Notes under the pieces: model-generated
Told to the model about the DNA's origin: nothing
The model's input: only the letters and a program-made list of their open reading frames with translations
The model's database searches: none
Source: Pocillopora verrucosa
Lineage: Eukaryota; Cnidaria; Anthozoa; Scleractinia; Pocilloporidae
DNA length: 64,000 nucleotides
NCBI RefSeq assembly: GCF_036669915.1
Contig: NC_089313.1
Coordinates: forward strand, 7,903,068-7,967,067
Direction of reading: 5' to 3'
Shown here: positions 22,385 to 34,104 of the stretch, one piece after another
Position numbering within the stretch: position 1 is the first letter of the stretch
How the letters are laid out: each line of letters opens with the position of its first letter
Program-made: the position numbers and the translations under genes

Positions 22385-23941
22385 ATGGCAAACGGGGAAT
22401 TTGCTTCAAAGGGAGCTTGTTGTGTTGTTGGTTGTAAGAAAATTGCTTTCCTTCTAACTTTTGGAATTTTGCTCGTGATAGCAGGAGTAACTCTATATTT
22501 TGAGATGGATCGCTATATTCAGAATAAGATAAACGATAATTTAGTGCTCAAACCAGGTTCAAGTGTTACCAAGGAATGGATAAATCCTTCAGTGCCAATA
22601 TACCTACAATTCTATATTTTTGACATATCGAATCCAATGGAGGCGAAGCAAGGAAAGCGACCGTACCTTGTTCAGAAAGGTCCGTACTCATACCGAGAGC
22701 ACAGGCCGAAACAGAACGTAACATGGAATTCAAATACAGAAACAGTGACTTACAATGAGAAAATGTCGTTCGTCTTCGATGCAGAAACATCGTGTGATAC
22801 TTGTGATCCCTTTACTGATATCGTAACTACAGTAAATATTCCATTAGTTACATTGGCGGAAGCAGCTGGTAAATTACCAAAGATTGCGCGAGACGCTATA
22901 TCACTTATCTTTGATGGTTTTCAGGAGAAACTGTTTACAAAAAGGCGCGTCCAAGATTTACTTTGGGGTTACCCTGATCCAATATTCAAGGAGTACAATG
23001 ATTTAAGGGACGATCTTCCAAAGTTTTTGCAGGAATATCTTCCTGAGGTACCTTTCATAATAGCCCTTCAACAGAATAACACTTATGACGGTGTGACCAG
23101 TGTATTTACTGGCAAGACTGATATCAGCATGTTGGTGCACTGGATGGATTGGAAAGGTATGACAAAGCTCCAGGTTTGGAAAACCAGGTATGCAAACATG
23201 ATAAATGGAACAGATGGCTCTCAATTTGCTCCAGGAATAAGCAAAGATGATACACTGTATGTGTTTGTTACACAACTGTGTCGTTCACTGTACTTTACTC
23301 ATGAAACAGAGAGTGATGTCCATGGTATTGAGGCCCTTCAATTTACTGTCCCTTCAAAGGCCTTTTTGAATGCCACTGCAAATCCAGACAATGAAGGGTT
23401 TTGCACAAAAAAATGTTACCCATCTGGTATTTTGGATATTGGTGTATGTCAGCCACCCTCCCCTATAGCGATACCCCTTTTTATTTCAGCACCACATTTC
23501 TACTTGGGGGACAAATCCCTTCTCAAGCCACTAGAAGGTCTTTCTCCAAATAAAGCGGATCATGGCACTTTTCTTAACATAGAACCTCACATAGGAATAT
23601 CATTGTGGAGCAGCAAGCGACTTCAAATCAATGTGAAAGTTGAACCTGTGGATGGCATTTCTCAGACATCTGGAATCCCAAGCATGTTTTTTCCTGTCTT
23701 GTATATAAATGAGACAGCAACTATTGACAGTTCAACAGCTGAGAAGCTGAAGAGTCAGGTGCTATCCAAGTTCACTCTAGTTCATGCCATTGAGCTGGGT
23801 GTGGTTTCATTGGGAGGTCTGCTTATCATCATTGCTTTCATTTTGTTCATTGTTCGTACTTTACATTTACGAAAAATGAGGAGGCGAATGCTTATAGGTT
23901 TAATCAACCGTGGTTCTGAAACAAGTCCTCTTTTGTCGTAA
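22385..23941 (+). CDS. CD36-family scavenger receptor, LIMP-2/SCARB2-like, intronless
   Basis: One uninterrupted frame of 518 residues, the usual length for CD36 proteins. A membrane segment lies near residues 20-40 (IAFLLTFGILLVIAGVTLYF). The ectodomain has the family blocks IYLQFYIFDISNP, KGPYSYREHR, a Cys cluster around GFCTKKCYPSG-LDIGVCQPP and SAPHFYLGD, plus many N-x-S/T sites. A second membrane segment near 468-490 precedes a basic tail ending ETSPLLS. That ending fits the acidic dileucine signal [DE]xxxL[LI], which in LIMP-2 directs transport to lysosomes, so a lysosomal/endosomal member is favoured over a surface receptor. CD36 proteins bind lipids, lipoproteins or glucocerebrosidase. 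The start ATGGCAAACGG is the first Met and gives the right N-terminus. Lack of introns is unusual for the family and suggests an old retrocopy or intron loss; the frame is intact. Confidence 0.9.
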   Translation: MANGEFASKGACCVVGCKKIAFLLTFGILLVIAGVTLYFEMDRYIQNKINDNLVLKPGSSVTKEWINPSVPIYLQFYIFDISNPMEAKQGKRPYLVQKGPYSYREHRPKQNVTWNSNTETVTYNEKMSFVFDAETSCDTCDPFTDIVTTVNIPLVTLAEAAGKLPKIARDAISLIFDGFQEKLFTKRRVQDLLWGYPDPIFKEYNDLRDDLPKFLQEYLPEVPFIIALQQNNTYDGVTSVFTGKTDISMLVHWMDWKGMTKLQVWKTRYANMINGTDGSQFAPGISKDDTLYVFVTQLCRSLYFTHETESDVHGIEALQFTVPSKAFLNATANPDNEGFCTKKCYPSGILDIGVCQPPSPIAIPLFISAPHFYLGDKSLLKPLEGLSPNKADHGTFLNIEPHIGISLWSSKRLQINVKVEPVDGISQTSGIPSMFFPVLYINETATIDSSTAEKLKSQVLSKFTLVHAIELGVVSLGGLLIIIAFILFIVRTLHLRKMRRRMLIGLINRGSETSPLLS

Positions 23942-26292
23942 TTACTATTATTATGAGATGAAGGATTTGTGGCACTGCTTCAACAGCAGTAAGGATGACA
24001 AATGTTAAGCAGTAAAAATAACTTTGATGTTGCTAGTGACAAGTTGTAAACAGTTCTTGAGAAATTGTTGCGTTTCAACTAATCATTTGCAACTCTCTTT
24101 TTCATTAGTAAAGTAATTAAATTGTAAAGTCAGTTATCTTCCCTATTTGGTTTTGGGAAAATTCTGTAGGTTTGTTAGGAGACTCTCCAAGGCATTCTTA
24201 ATGTCCAGTTCTCTTTTAAAGGAGATGTGAATTAGGGAAGGAGGCAAAGTCCTGCAAAGCAGAGAATATTTTAGAAAGTGAATCTGAAGGATTGATAAAA
24301 TTAATCAAAATTGTAATTTGTCAAAAGGTTTGTATAAATACTTATTAGTATAATAAGAACTGTCATCATGTTTCAGTGTTTGGTTAGGGAAACACTCATA
24401 GTTACCATTACATTCAGCTTTTTTAGAACTAATAAGCATTTTGTATGAAGAATGAAATGGAGATTATTTATATGAAGAGATATATTTTTATAATCTCAGT
24501 GATACATGGAAAAATTTAATTGAAAAATTAGTTAAGAGAATATGGTTTTTTATTATCTAACTACACAAAGAAGAGAACAAACAATGTGCAAATAGAGCAC
24601 AGAAATCTTGTGATATTTTACAGAAAGTTATTTTGTACTGTAAAAAAAACCTGTTGAAGCGCTCAGCTGTGTGCCCTAGGCTTTTTATCTTCATTGTATT
24701 TCCCACCTTGTGAGAAATAGGCAGCAACACTTGGCAGGAAAATAGAGGTTGGATGATAAATAACTTATCAGACTTTTTGGTGTGAAGTATTGCTTAATAT
24801 TTTTACTCAATGTTTGTATTTTGATTGGCCCCATGGGCTTGTCAAAATACGGCACAACTTGTAAAAATACTCAGCAATACTACAAACCAAAACATCTTAT
24901 AAGATATACATATCAAGGTAACACCCTCTTGCAGATAAGTTGTCAATAATTTCTCATTATTTCTTCAGCTGGATAAAGTATGAAATTGTGAGGAGAAGCT
25001 ACCTGATGATCATTTATGGAACAGAAAGGGTGTAGGGAAACCTCCTCAGGTGGAACAAAATTGGCATTAAATTGTCAAAAATAATATTTTAACTGTAAGT
25101 TAAATTTTTGGTCATAAATGGGAACAAAGTGTGAGAAAAATTTGTAACAGATATCAGCTGTTTTCTAACTAGAATTCTCTGTGTGTGCACCATGTTAAAT
25201 TTTATAACGTCACAGTAGCTGCTATTGTCGGCATGACCCCCTAGGAACTCATGCAGACAAAAAAAATTAAGCTATCTCGTAATGATAATAGTGGAAACTG
25301 TTTTAACGTCATACAAACCAGAATGGGGCTTCCCAACAAATTCAGGCTTTAATGTTGCTTGTATTAATATGTGTTTAGTTTTTATACATTCTCGTTCTCG
25401 GTTCTCATTTCCAATTTTTCCAAACTAATCTTTTTAACACAAGACGTTTTTGTCATTTTAACAGCAATTTATTCAATTTTCTACCTTTGGAGGTTCCCAT
25501 CAATACGTTTTAAAACTTTAAATGTTTGTTTGCTCATATCCATTAGTGAATCAGTTAGGATGAATTAAAATAAATACTTTTGCAAGTAAAACTTTGGAAG
25601 TCAGCAATCTCTCTTTGTTAATCTTTTTTTTGTCTATGGGTTGTTGGTGACCTTGTTGTCAGTGTCAGTGTCAGTGTCAAATTCTTCAAACTAGCATCAC
25701 AAGAACCAAGTGGTAGACAGTAAGAAGAATTACTTAGGAGATCTTGGGAGTTGAAGGGTTCAACATTTTCAAAAAGGATCAGATAAGACAAAGACAAGAT
25801 ACTTTAGCCAGGAGTAATAGAGTAATACAGTTGCACTGTACATTTTTAACTGAAATCTTTCTCTGAGTTGTAGTAAAATTGGAATAAATTTTAACCGAAG
25901 TGGCGCAGATTGTTTTCACGGGGGGCCGGGGGGGGGGGAGTTGGAGTAAGGTTGTAAAAGACAAATTACTTGCGTCTGAAAGTTTTGTCCTCAGCATAAT
26001 GTTTCTTTTTCATACTGACTAGATTTTTCCCAGCTCATTCACTTCTGTAATTTCGCTATCTGATTCTTCAAGTGTTGATTTTATGGCTATCAATAACTCG
26101 ACAACGTATTCCGTGTCCCGAACACCCTAGGGACCTATGCAGGGAAGCTGTCTCATAAGTAATGACGCAGTTAAAACGCAAATTGCATTGTGGGAAATCA
26201 ACATGTCGGTTCACATCTCGTGAGTTGGTACTAATAAGTAATTTCCGCCGGTCGACAATGTGGAAGTAAGAAAGTTATCAAGTGTACAGGCA
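23942..26292. other. 3' UTR and intergenic region before PPTC7
   Basis: AT-rich. The left part should hold the 3' UTR of the receptor gene; I cannot place its end. A short tandem GTCAGT run is at 25658-25677 and a G-rich tract at 25920-25941. A dispersed-repeat end lies near 25740 (GATCTTGGGAGTTGAAGGGT). No further gene was recognised. Confidence 0.5.
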
Positions 26293-29200
26293 ATGGCTAT
26301 GCAAACTGCTGTTGTCTATGGCCGTTTGATTGCTTCACATGCCAGGCAATTTGTGGCACCGCTTCTGAAACGACAGAGCTCTTCGAAGCTTCAACTCATC
26401 ACCGCGAGTTGTGGGTTTTCAAAAGATCTTGCCCCGGGAAAAAGCAAATTCTTATACGGAGAAGATGCCTTCTTTATCGCCAATAATAGTGCTTCTGACG
26501 TGCTAGGTAAGATCTGTTTCCAAACAAATCGCGATCGTTTTGTCTATGGATGGCAAAAATGTGTACATGTTGAACTAAATCTGGCTTATGTAACACACAA
26601 ATTGTCTGTAAACAAAGGCACGAGAAATTATAAAAAAAATGGTATCAGACGAAAACTAAAGCACTTGAGACCTTTTAGCTGAAAAAAATTTCGGCTCTAA
26701 TGCAAGTCGTTTGGAAGAATTTAGTGAAAATGCAATATTTTGTGGTATTTTACCAAAGTTGGTGTCTGTGGCAATTGGGTTCGTTTCGGAGTAAAAAACA
26801 AATACATGTGCTCATACTGTGAGCCTGATTTCCTGTCGGACCTGTTGTTGTAATAGAGATTTCTTTCGCTTACTTTGGCACAAATGATTGTAGTCTAACA
26901 AGCGAAATTAGGAGTTGCAATTTTCTAAAATGCTGACATTTTGTCCGACCAATACAGTACGACAGAGACTCCTTTATTAAGTACTCCTCTGGTCTGGTTT
27001 ATTATTTTTTGTATAATTCATTCTCTTTTCCGAAATTTAATTAAAGGTGCTTGCTATGCATTTCCTTTATTAAACAAAAGATGGGATTTTGATCGGCAGT
27101 GTTTAAGGTTTTTTCACTTAAAGCTGAGAAATTTCGGGCAAAAATGCGACTTTTCTGCCTTGAACCTCCACAGAAATTGTCCATTAGTACGAGCACAGTA
27201 TTGTTCTTATTGTTAATTCAATACTGGTCCGCTTTCATGTTGACAATTTAATTCGTAATTGCTTCTTTCTGTTTCGTGCGAAGTTCTCTGTTTTCACAAC
27301 AGTCATGATATTCTTTTGTCAATTCACAAATTTATCAATGTTTGTTTGAAATTCTTCATTATCAACTGAGGACAGCTTTTATTTCTACCACAAAAACTGA
27401 CTCTCCTTGGCTTAATATAAGGACTTATGGTACTTCTTGATATTGACATAGTATGATTGACTGCGTACCTGAGGTTTTGTTTCAGCCCATTTGTGTTAAT
27501 TACAGTTCACTCTTTTAATATTTTCCTTTATTTTGATTGGATTGAATTATTACTTGTTATGAAGAGTTGGCAGTGGTACTTAAGGCTATTTCTGTTCTGC
27601 AAATAGCGTTTGATATCAATATTTCAGTTGGTCAAAGCATACTTTCAGTAGCACTTGACTAACAAATCAAATATTGGTGCATGTTTTTTTGATGAGTTAG
27701 TGGAACTAACTATTTTGGAAGAGCAAATATCCTTTTGTATATTGGCTCTCTACTGTTTAAGCATAGTTTCATTCTCTTTTGACTTAAAGTTCTTGCATGT
27801 GGCAATTCTGTTGGCTGCAAAGACTTAGAAGGGATCATTAGGCAACACTGTGATGCATTCAAGATTTATGTATAATTAGTCATAGTCCTATTGATGTGAG
27901 ATATTGATGCTGTGCAGTAAATCAGGGCAGACAAAGCAAGAGACTCAAGTTTGTTTTTTTTGTCAAGGTCATTTTTCAGCATACTTTTTTCAAATTCTCC
28001 ACTTGAGGATGCAAAAATGTATATCAAATGTGACAATAAAGTGACTAATACTTCACAACTATATGGTACCTCTGATTATATAGTTATGCATGAGTTCACA
28101 ACAAGAATACACAAGAACATTTTATGAGTGCAATATTCTCATCATATTTGTTTTAACTAGGTTATGGTGATATCATTTGTATGTACATATACTTTCAGGG
28201 CTAATAGAGTTTGTTCTAGAAACTAGCCAAAGAGGTTCCAATGAGCCTTTTTTTTTTATTATTTTTCCAGGTGGGAGAGTGGGGGGTTAAAAGGTGAATT
28301 AAAAAAGGTGTTTGAACATATTTGTATAGTGTAGTCAGTGAGGAAACAAAGAGGACTAAGGCACTAGAGTCAGTAATAGGTCATAAAGTTTAAAGTGAAT
28401 GTTATATTGCAGCTTTCAAACTAGTCATGATTTCAGTGTGGATATTCTCCATACAGTTTTCTGTACTTTCCCTTTGTTTCGACCAGGAGAATTTATTTAA
28501 TAATCAAGAGTTTCTTGATTGGGTGATCCTGAGACTCTGAGACAAATTTTATGTCGTGTTTTTTTAAATTGTGTAAATCACATCAATCTGTGCTCTTGAA
28601 TTAACATGGTTTAATGTCTAATCTATTCATTATTTCCCATGCATGCAGGGGTTGCTGATGGAGTGGGTGGATGGCGTCAGTACGGAATTGACTCTTCTCT
28701 CTTTTCAAGTGCTCTAATGGAAAGCTGTAAAAGATTTGTGATAGAAGGAGGGCTTGAGACACCATCCCCAATAAATGTTATCAAAGCAGGATTTCAAGAG
28801 TTAACAGAGCATAAAGAGCCACTATTTGGTAAATGAAATTTTATGTAAAGTCTCCGGAAGCTTAATTTTTTTTCACCTAGATGAATTTTTATAATATTCT
28901 CCCAACCCACCCTCCCTTTGCTACTATATTGCATGTTAATATATACTGAAACAGTGGATAGCATCAAAGGTGTGCTCTGATTGGTTTTAGTTTGTATTAA
29001 AACACCTATATTCACCTCAATGTCAATGGTTGGCGGGGTATATTTACCTTGCTGCTTTGAAGCTTGAGAAACATCCACTTTGAGATGGCCTAAATAGTTA
29101 ATTATCAATCATGTAATAACCTCTAAATGGGTTTGCGTTTAATTTTGTTTTATGCATTATTGAAAGCAATTTCGCTATTAATTTAAGAGGCCACAGCATA

Positions 29201-31011
29201 GTAATAACATTTCTCAATAGTTAAAAGAGGGGTTAAAAATAGTTACTACAGGAGACTTGACCATTTACCCAAAAAGGGTAGAAAGTTAAAAGCAAGGAAA
29301 ATAATGGAAGAAGTTACTTCCTTTCTGTCTCAACCAGACTGTCATTCTAGGATACTTTGGAAGTAAAGTCTTTAAATGCCTGTTTCTGAAAGCAAATTTA
29401 TTTTTACTAACTTCAGCCTTATCAGGTTATTGCAATGTAAGAGTTACATGCAAACATGAATGTTTATTCTTTTTTTAATCTCTTTCATTACTTCTTGCTA
29501 AAAATAGGTAGCAGTACTGCTTGTATAATGGTTCTGGACAAGAAAAGCCAGATGCTTCATTCAGCAAATCTTGGAGATTCTGGATTTTTGGTGATCCGCC
29601 AAGGTTCAGTTGTGCACCAGTCATCTGAGCAACAACATTACTTCAACACTCCTTATCAGCTGGCAATCCCACCCCCCGGACAAGCTGGAGCTGTCATAGA
29701 AGACAGGTTTGCATAAGGAAACTTGCCTGTGCGAATAGTGTTGTAATTGCTTTATATAATGGAGCAGTTATGAGTAAAAAGTATTTTTTATAAGAGTAAT
29801 AATTGTACACTCATTCATTTTCATCATCAATTTAAGGTTTTTCCAAAAAACAAAAGGAGCCATTTTACAAGGCAAAATCATGTTTTAAAAGTAAAAAAAA
29901 GTAAAAATCAACATTTTGGTTTGGGTTTCATGTCTTCTTTTCATGTTTTTTTCTATGTTTTGAACCAATTTGCCTCAAGAATATTTTAAACTTCAAATGA
30001 AGAGGCATGGTGGTAAGCAGAGTAGCTAAACATCCAGCCCACTGGACCTTTTAGATTAGGATATTTGCCAGCCTTGGGTGGGTCATGACACTGTATCCTT
30101 CTGCATAACACTTTGTCCTTTTACTCTTAGAACAATTACATCTCTCTTTCCACCCAAGACTGTAAACAAATGCAGGCAAACTGTCATGGAAACATGTCAA
30201 AATACCCAAGGGGGAAGGGGAGGTGGTGGAAACATTTTTTTGGACAAACACTCTACCCCTGAAAATACTTGCTTGATACCTTAAAAGCTAATATTTATGT
30301 TTCTTATTGTAGCTTGGATGCAGCAGAGAGTACTTCCTTCAGTGTTGAACATGGAGATTTAATTGTGTTGGCTACAGATGGCTTGTTTGATAATGTATCA
30401 ACAGAACAAATACTTGAGCAATTGTCACAACTTGAGGTGTGTTTAGTATGGTGTTCAAAGATAAGTGTACAGGAGATGAAGCTTAGAATGGAAAACAATT
30501 TTATGTTATGAGTTTACCATTTTTTTCACAAAGGTAATTTGGTTTTATCAACTGAATTGGTAATTTAAATTGGCCTCTGTGAAGAGTTTTGGAACATTAT
30601 CCCTTGTCAGGGCCAATGAAAAGGTTTAGTCAGCTCAAGAACTTCTGTCCTTTGAGTGAAGTCTGTGTGCACTTCACATGCAGTAACACATACATATATA
30701 ACTTTATAGCATGGTGGTGCTAATAACTGCAAAGAAAGAAAGTGAAATAAATATAAGTACACTAATATCTAACTGATGTTGATTTTATTTTTCCCTTAAT
30801 TTTCCTTCAGGACCACAGCACAGAAAGTATACAACACATTACAGACTCACTGGCGAATTTAGCGAGAACCTGTTCATTTGATCCAAATTATTTATCTCCA
30901 TTTGCCCAGCAAGCTAGAGGTGAAGGTATAAACATCACAGGGGGAAAACCAGATGACATCACAGTCCTTATTGCTGTAGTGTCAGAGATCAGAGAGGACA
31001 TAGATACCTGA
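26293..31011 (+). CDS. PPTC7: Mitochondrial PP2C-type protein phosphatase PTC7 homolog (PPTC7-like), 5 exons
   Basis: Exons 26293-26506, 28649-28828, 29508-29706, 30313-30436 and 30811-31011 join in phase to 305 residues (human 304). Metal-site motifs are present: ADGVGGW (Asp75), NLGDSGF (Asp155), ATDGLFDN (Asp220) and GGKPDDIT (Asp287/288). The PTC7-specific blocks EQQHYFNTP and [10 protein letters not shown] are also there. The first 35 residues ([19 protein letters not shown]...) are basic and hydroxylated without acids, as in a mitochondrial targeting peptide. PTC7 proteins dephosphorylate matrix and outer-membrane clients, including coenzyme Q biosynthesis factors and mitophagy receptors. 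The Met at 26293 is chosen because the upstream ATG at 26258 runs into a stop after three codons. Confidence 0.95.
28423..28545. repeat. Dispersed palindromic repeat copy
   Basis: Contains GTGTGGATATTCTCCATACA, CGACCAGGAGAATTTATTTA and TTTCTTGATTGGGTGATC. It lies at the end of PPTC7 intron 1. Confidence 0.6.
30525..30620 (-). repeat. Repeat of the 'GGGCTAACGCT' family, partial
   Basis: Contains AATTTGGTTTTATCAACTGA and AAATTGGCCTCTGTGAAGAG, matching 13050-13110. The GGGCTAACGCT end is not recognisable here. It lies in PPTC7 intron 4. Confidence 0.5.
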
Positions 31012-33110
31012 TAATAATTCACCTCTCTTTAAAGAAGAAGTGATTGTACCTTCGCTACATCCACCTCTTGTGGTGCATTCTCTGGCTCACTCTTTGGTGA
31101 GCATTCAGTTATTTCACATACAAATACACTCTGTACACCTATACATCAGTTATTTCTTTAGTACCGCTAATTTCCATTATTGTATTTTCACAATCATGTA
31201 AGGGTAAATATTGAATAGCAATTCTATGAGGAGATGTATATAAACAATTGGTTTTTTTTGTTACTCATGTAGTGCATAGTGTAACTTGTAAATCTAGTCT
31301 ATTTGTGATCTCATTCCACATGTCATCTGCATATCTCTAACCACCTCTTAGTTCACAGTCTTATCATGCCAGCTTTATAAAACAAGAACAGTTGCTTTTT
31401 CTGATCTTTTTCATTGTTCTATTTTGGTGGTGAAGGAGAGTTAATTTGGGTCAAATAATTTTACTTATGAAATGTTCAAGGCTTACAAATATTCTAAGTA
31501 ATCTAGCCACATGTAAGCAATCATTAAGCATCATGTACTCAGGGGTTTTGATAGGTTTTGAAGAAGACAGCTGAAACTGCAAGGCAAGTGGCCAATGGAA
31601 GGTTGATCTTTACTCTGATATTGTTAGTTTCAGAGAAAATAGGTGGCAATTTGCTTCTCATAGAATTTAAATTTTCAGGGTTGCCAACTTGTATTGAAAA
31701 CATTGTGTACCATATCTTTGACCAATCTTGAAAGTAGTGTTTGTTCCAGTAGATTTTCCCTTTAAGATTTTTCTGCATATTATAAGAAAATCAGGTTTAC
31801 TTTTTTTTTTTATATATTAATCACATCTGTTTCAGGTACGAAGAAAATTCCAAGTTTTGCAAATTTTTCACAGTAAAACTTACTATTTGAGGACAAAATG
31901 TCAAGTGAATCACAGGTTTTGCTGAAAATTGACTTTAAAAAAATAATTGTGCATTTAGTGGTTATAATTATTATTTGACAAGTTGTGGAGTTTTTGGCAG
32001 CTAAGTAAAAGCATAAATGGAAACATTTTTTGTACATAGTAATGGTACATAGCAAGTACAAATTGGTAAATTTTGTAAGTATGAAGATGATTTAACCAAA
32101 TGCTGTAAGGTTTGGTGTCCAAATCAAAGTGCAACAACTCCCTTAGTGATGATGAACAGCTATGGACAAACTTCTTTTACTATCTTTCCATCCCATTTTG
32201 CCATAAATTCAATTACCTTTTTCATACACTCTCTAGCAGAACATCGTCAAGATTTATAGGAAGTGTCAACTTTGTTATATTCATCAAATAACATTCAAAT
32301 TCTCATGACTAGTCGAAAAAGAAATATATTTTTTTAATTTTTAACTACCTTGATACTGGTTTTTGAAAGGGTAAAACTATTTGGTTTCCTCAAACAAAGA
32401 TGAGAAAACACCTGTTCTTTTCCTAGCATTTTCTTTTTGTGGTAAAATCATATCTCTCTCACGTTTGGGCATAAAGCAGCCCTTCTATGCTATAGTTGAT
32501 TTGGTTCATTAGCTGCCAGTTATGACCATTTCAAGATGACTTATTTTTCCCTGTAACAGAAGTTTGACCATACTTAAAATAACAGAAAGTAATATATTGA
32601 TCATGTGTAATTGCTTTACTTATAATGTGTGACAGAAACTTCTATAAAATTGCTTGGGGTATAAACTAAGATAGGAGGAATGCACTATGAACACTGTATA
32701 ATTGTATAACAGACTTTAAGAAGAATTATTAATATGATCTTCAGAGAGAAAGGGTTAATTGATTGAGTGAAAGTACCATTATACTAGCACACTAATGGAA
32801 CAAAGCATACCAACGATGAATAGAAAATTGGTGAGTCTGCTTTAAGTCTGGTGGTCATGCAGTGATTGTACCTGTGAATTAAATTATTCAGCTGCAGACA
32901 TTTCTGCCTTTCTTTTTTTCTTTGAGTATAGTCTAAAAATTGTAAAGTTTAACTGTAAACAATTCAGGGTGTAAAGTATTAGCCATTGGTATGTATTTAC
33001 TTTCAATGCATAATTTTGTCGTGCATATCTTGTAATAAAGAAAGTTAATAAATGGTTGTTTGATTTTCTGATCAGATATATGGTCTCCCCCTATCATAGA
33101 TTGTATCTAC
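31012..33110 (+). other. Probable long 3' UTR of PPTC7
   Basis: About 2 kb of AT-rich sequence with no recognised coding frame, ending at two close AATAAA signals (33034 and 33047). The small minus-strand open frames around 31.5-32.1 kb are not supported by any resemblance. Confidence 0.45.
33034..33052 (+). terminator. Double polyadenylation signal
   Basis: AATAAA at 33034-33039 and again at 33047-33052, followed by a GT-rich stretch (TGGTTGTTTGATTTTC). It is a candidate end of the PPTC7 transcript. Confidence 0.5.
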
Positions 33111-33111
33111 C

Positions 33112-33770
33112 AGAAAAAATCACATGCTTCTGATTGGCTGAAAAGAAGTGCATTTTTCATGTAACATGAGTGCAAAGTTGCAACATGAGTGCAAAATACA
33201 AATAGTGCAAGCACGCTTTAAAAATTTGGTCTATCTTGACTTTCTGTCATGTTTTTTCATTTTCATCACATTCATTTTGAAATCACTGGTGATTCTTGAA
33301 ATCTGACTGGCTCTCATTGGTGCAATCTTTTTGCCAATTGCACCATTTTTTGCTCTAAATTGCATTTTTCTTCCCAGTCAACAAGAAAACTTTACTAAGA
33401 TACAACAACCAATTGCCTTTGTAAAGAAACTAATCAAATTGCAAGAAAATGAGAAAAGAACTTTGCAACTTTCTCCCAAACCAGCTCACTAGAGGATCAA
33501 CAAAACATTTTTACAGTAAAGAATCCTGTATCTGATCAAATGAATTTTGTAGTTTCAAAATGGATGTAATAACTCCCTGTTGGGCAATTTTGGTCTGAAA
33601 TCAAATTACGTTTGTGATTTCCGACCAAATTGCACTCCACTTACCCGGTAGTTCAATTACCGTTATAAACTATTAATAAGTGATAACGTGATTTCGAGTG
33701 CAATTTTGTGTTAATAAGCAAGAGTAAATTTTTCGAAGATAAAAAAATTGCATGACCCATGTACTAAACC
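33112..33770. repeat. MITE-like repeat, second copy of the 19.7 kb family
   Basis: The left end has TTCTGATTGGCTGAAAA and TACAAATAGTGCAAGCACGC. The right end has GATTTCGAGTGCAATTTTG, TTAATAAGCAAGAGTAAATT and AAAATTGCATGACCC. It is longer than the 19.7 kb copy, with an extra middle section rich in TTGCA words. Confidence 0.5.
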
Positions 33771-34104
33771 TTGTGCTCCCCTTACCCCTCCCCACTGCCT
33801 CTGGTGTAAGAAAAAACAGACAGGAGGTAGGATAAGTGGGTTAAAATTTTGATAGAGTGGCATGATTCAGAACAAAGTCCAATTGCCTATGACACAATCC
33901 AAGTGAAGTCTTTTATTCTCTGCATAAATTTCAGTTTGAATGCCAAAATTAAGAATTTCTCCTGCTTTGCCGGCACCAGCATTAATAGTGCACCTGTCTT
34001 GACACTTCACACCCTATCATGGATATTCACATTCCCCGCACACCATTCTCTCTATCTTTCCTATGGTATTAACATGGAGAAAGAAATATTTGTTGGCAGT
34101 TCGT

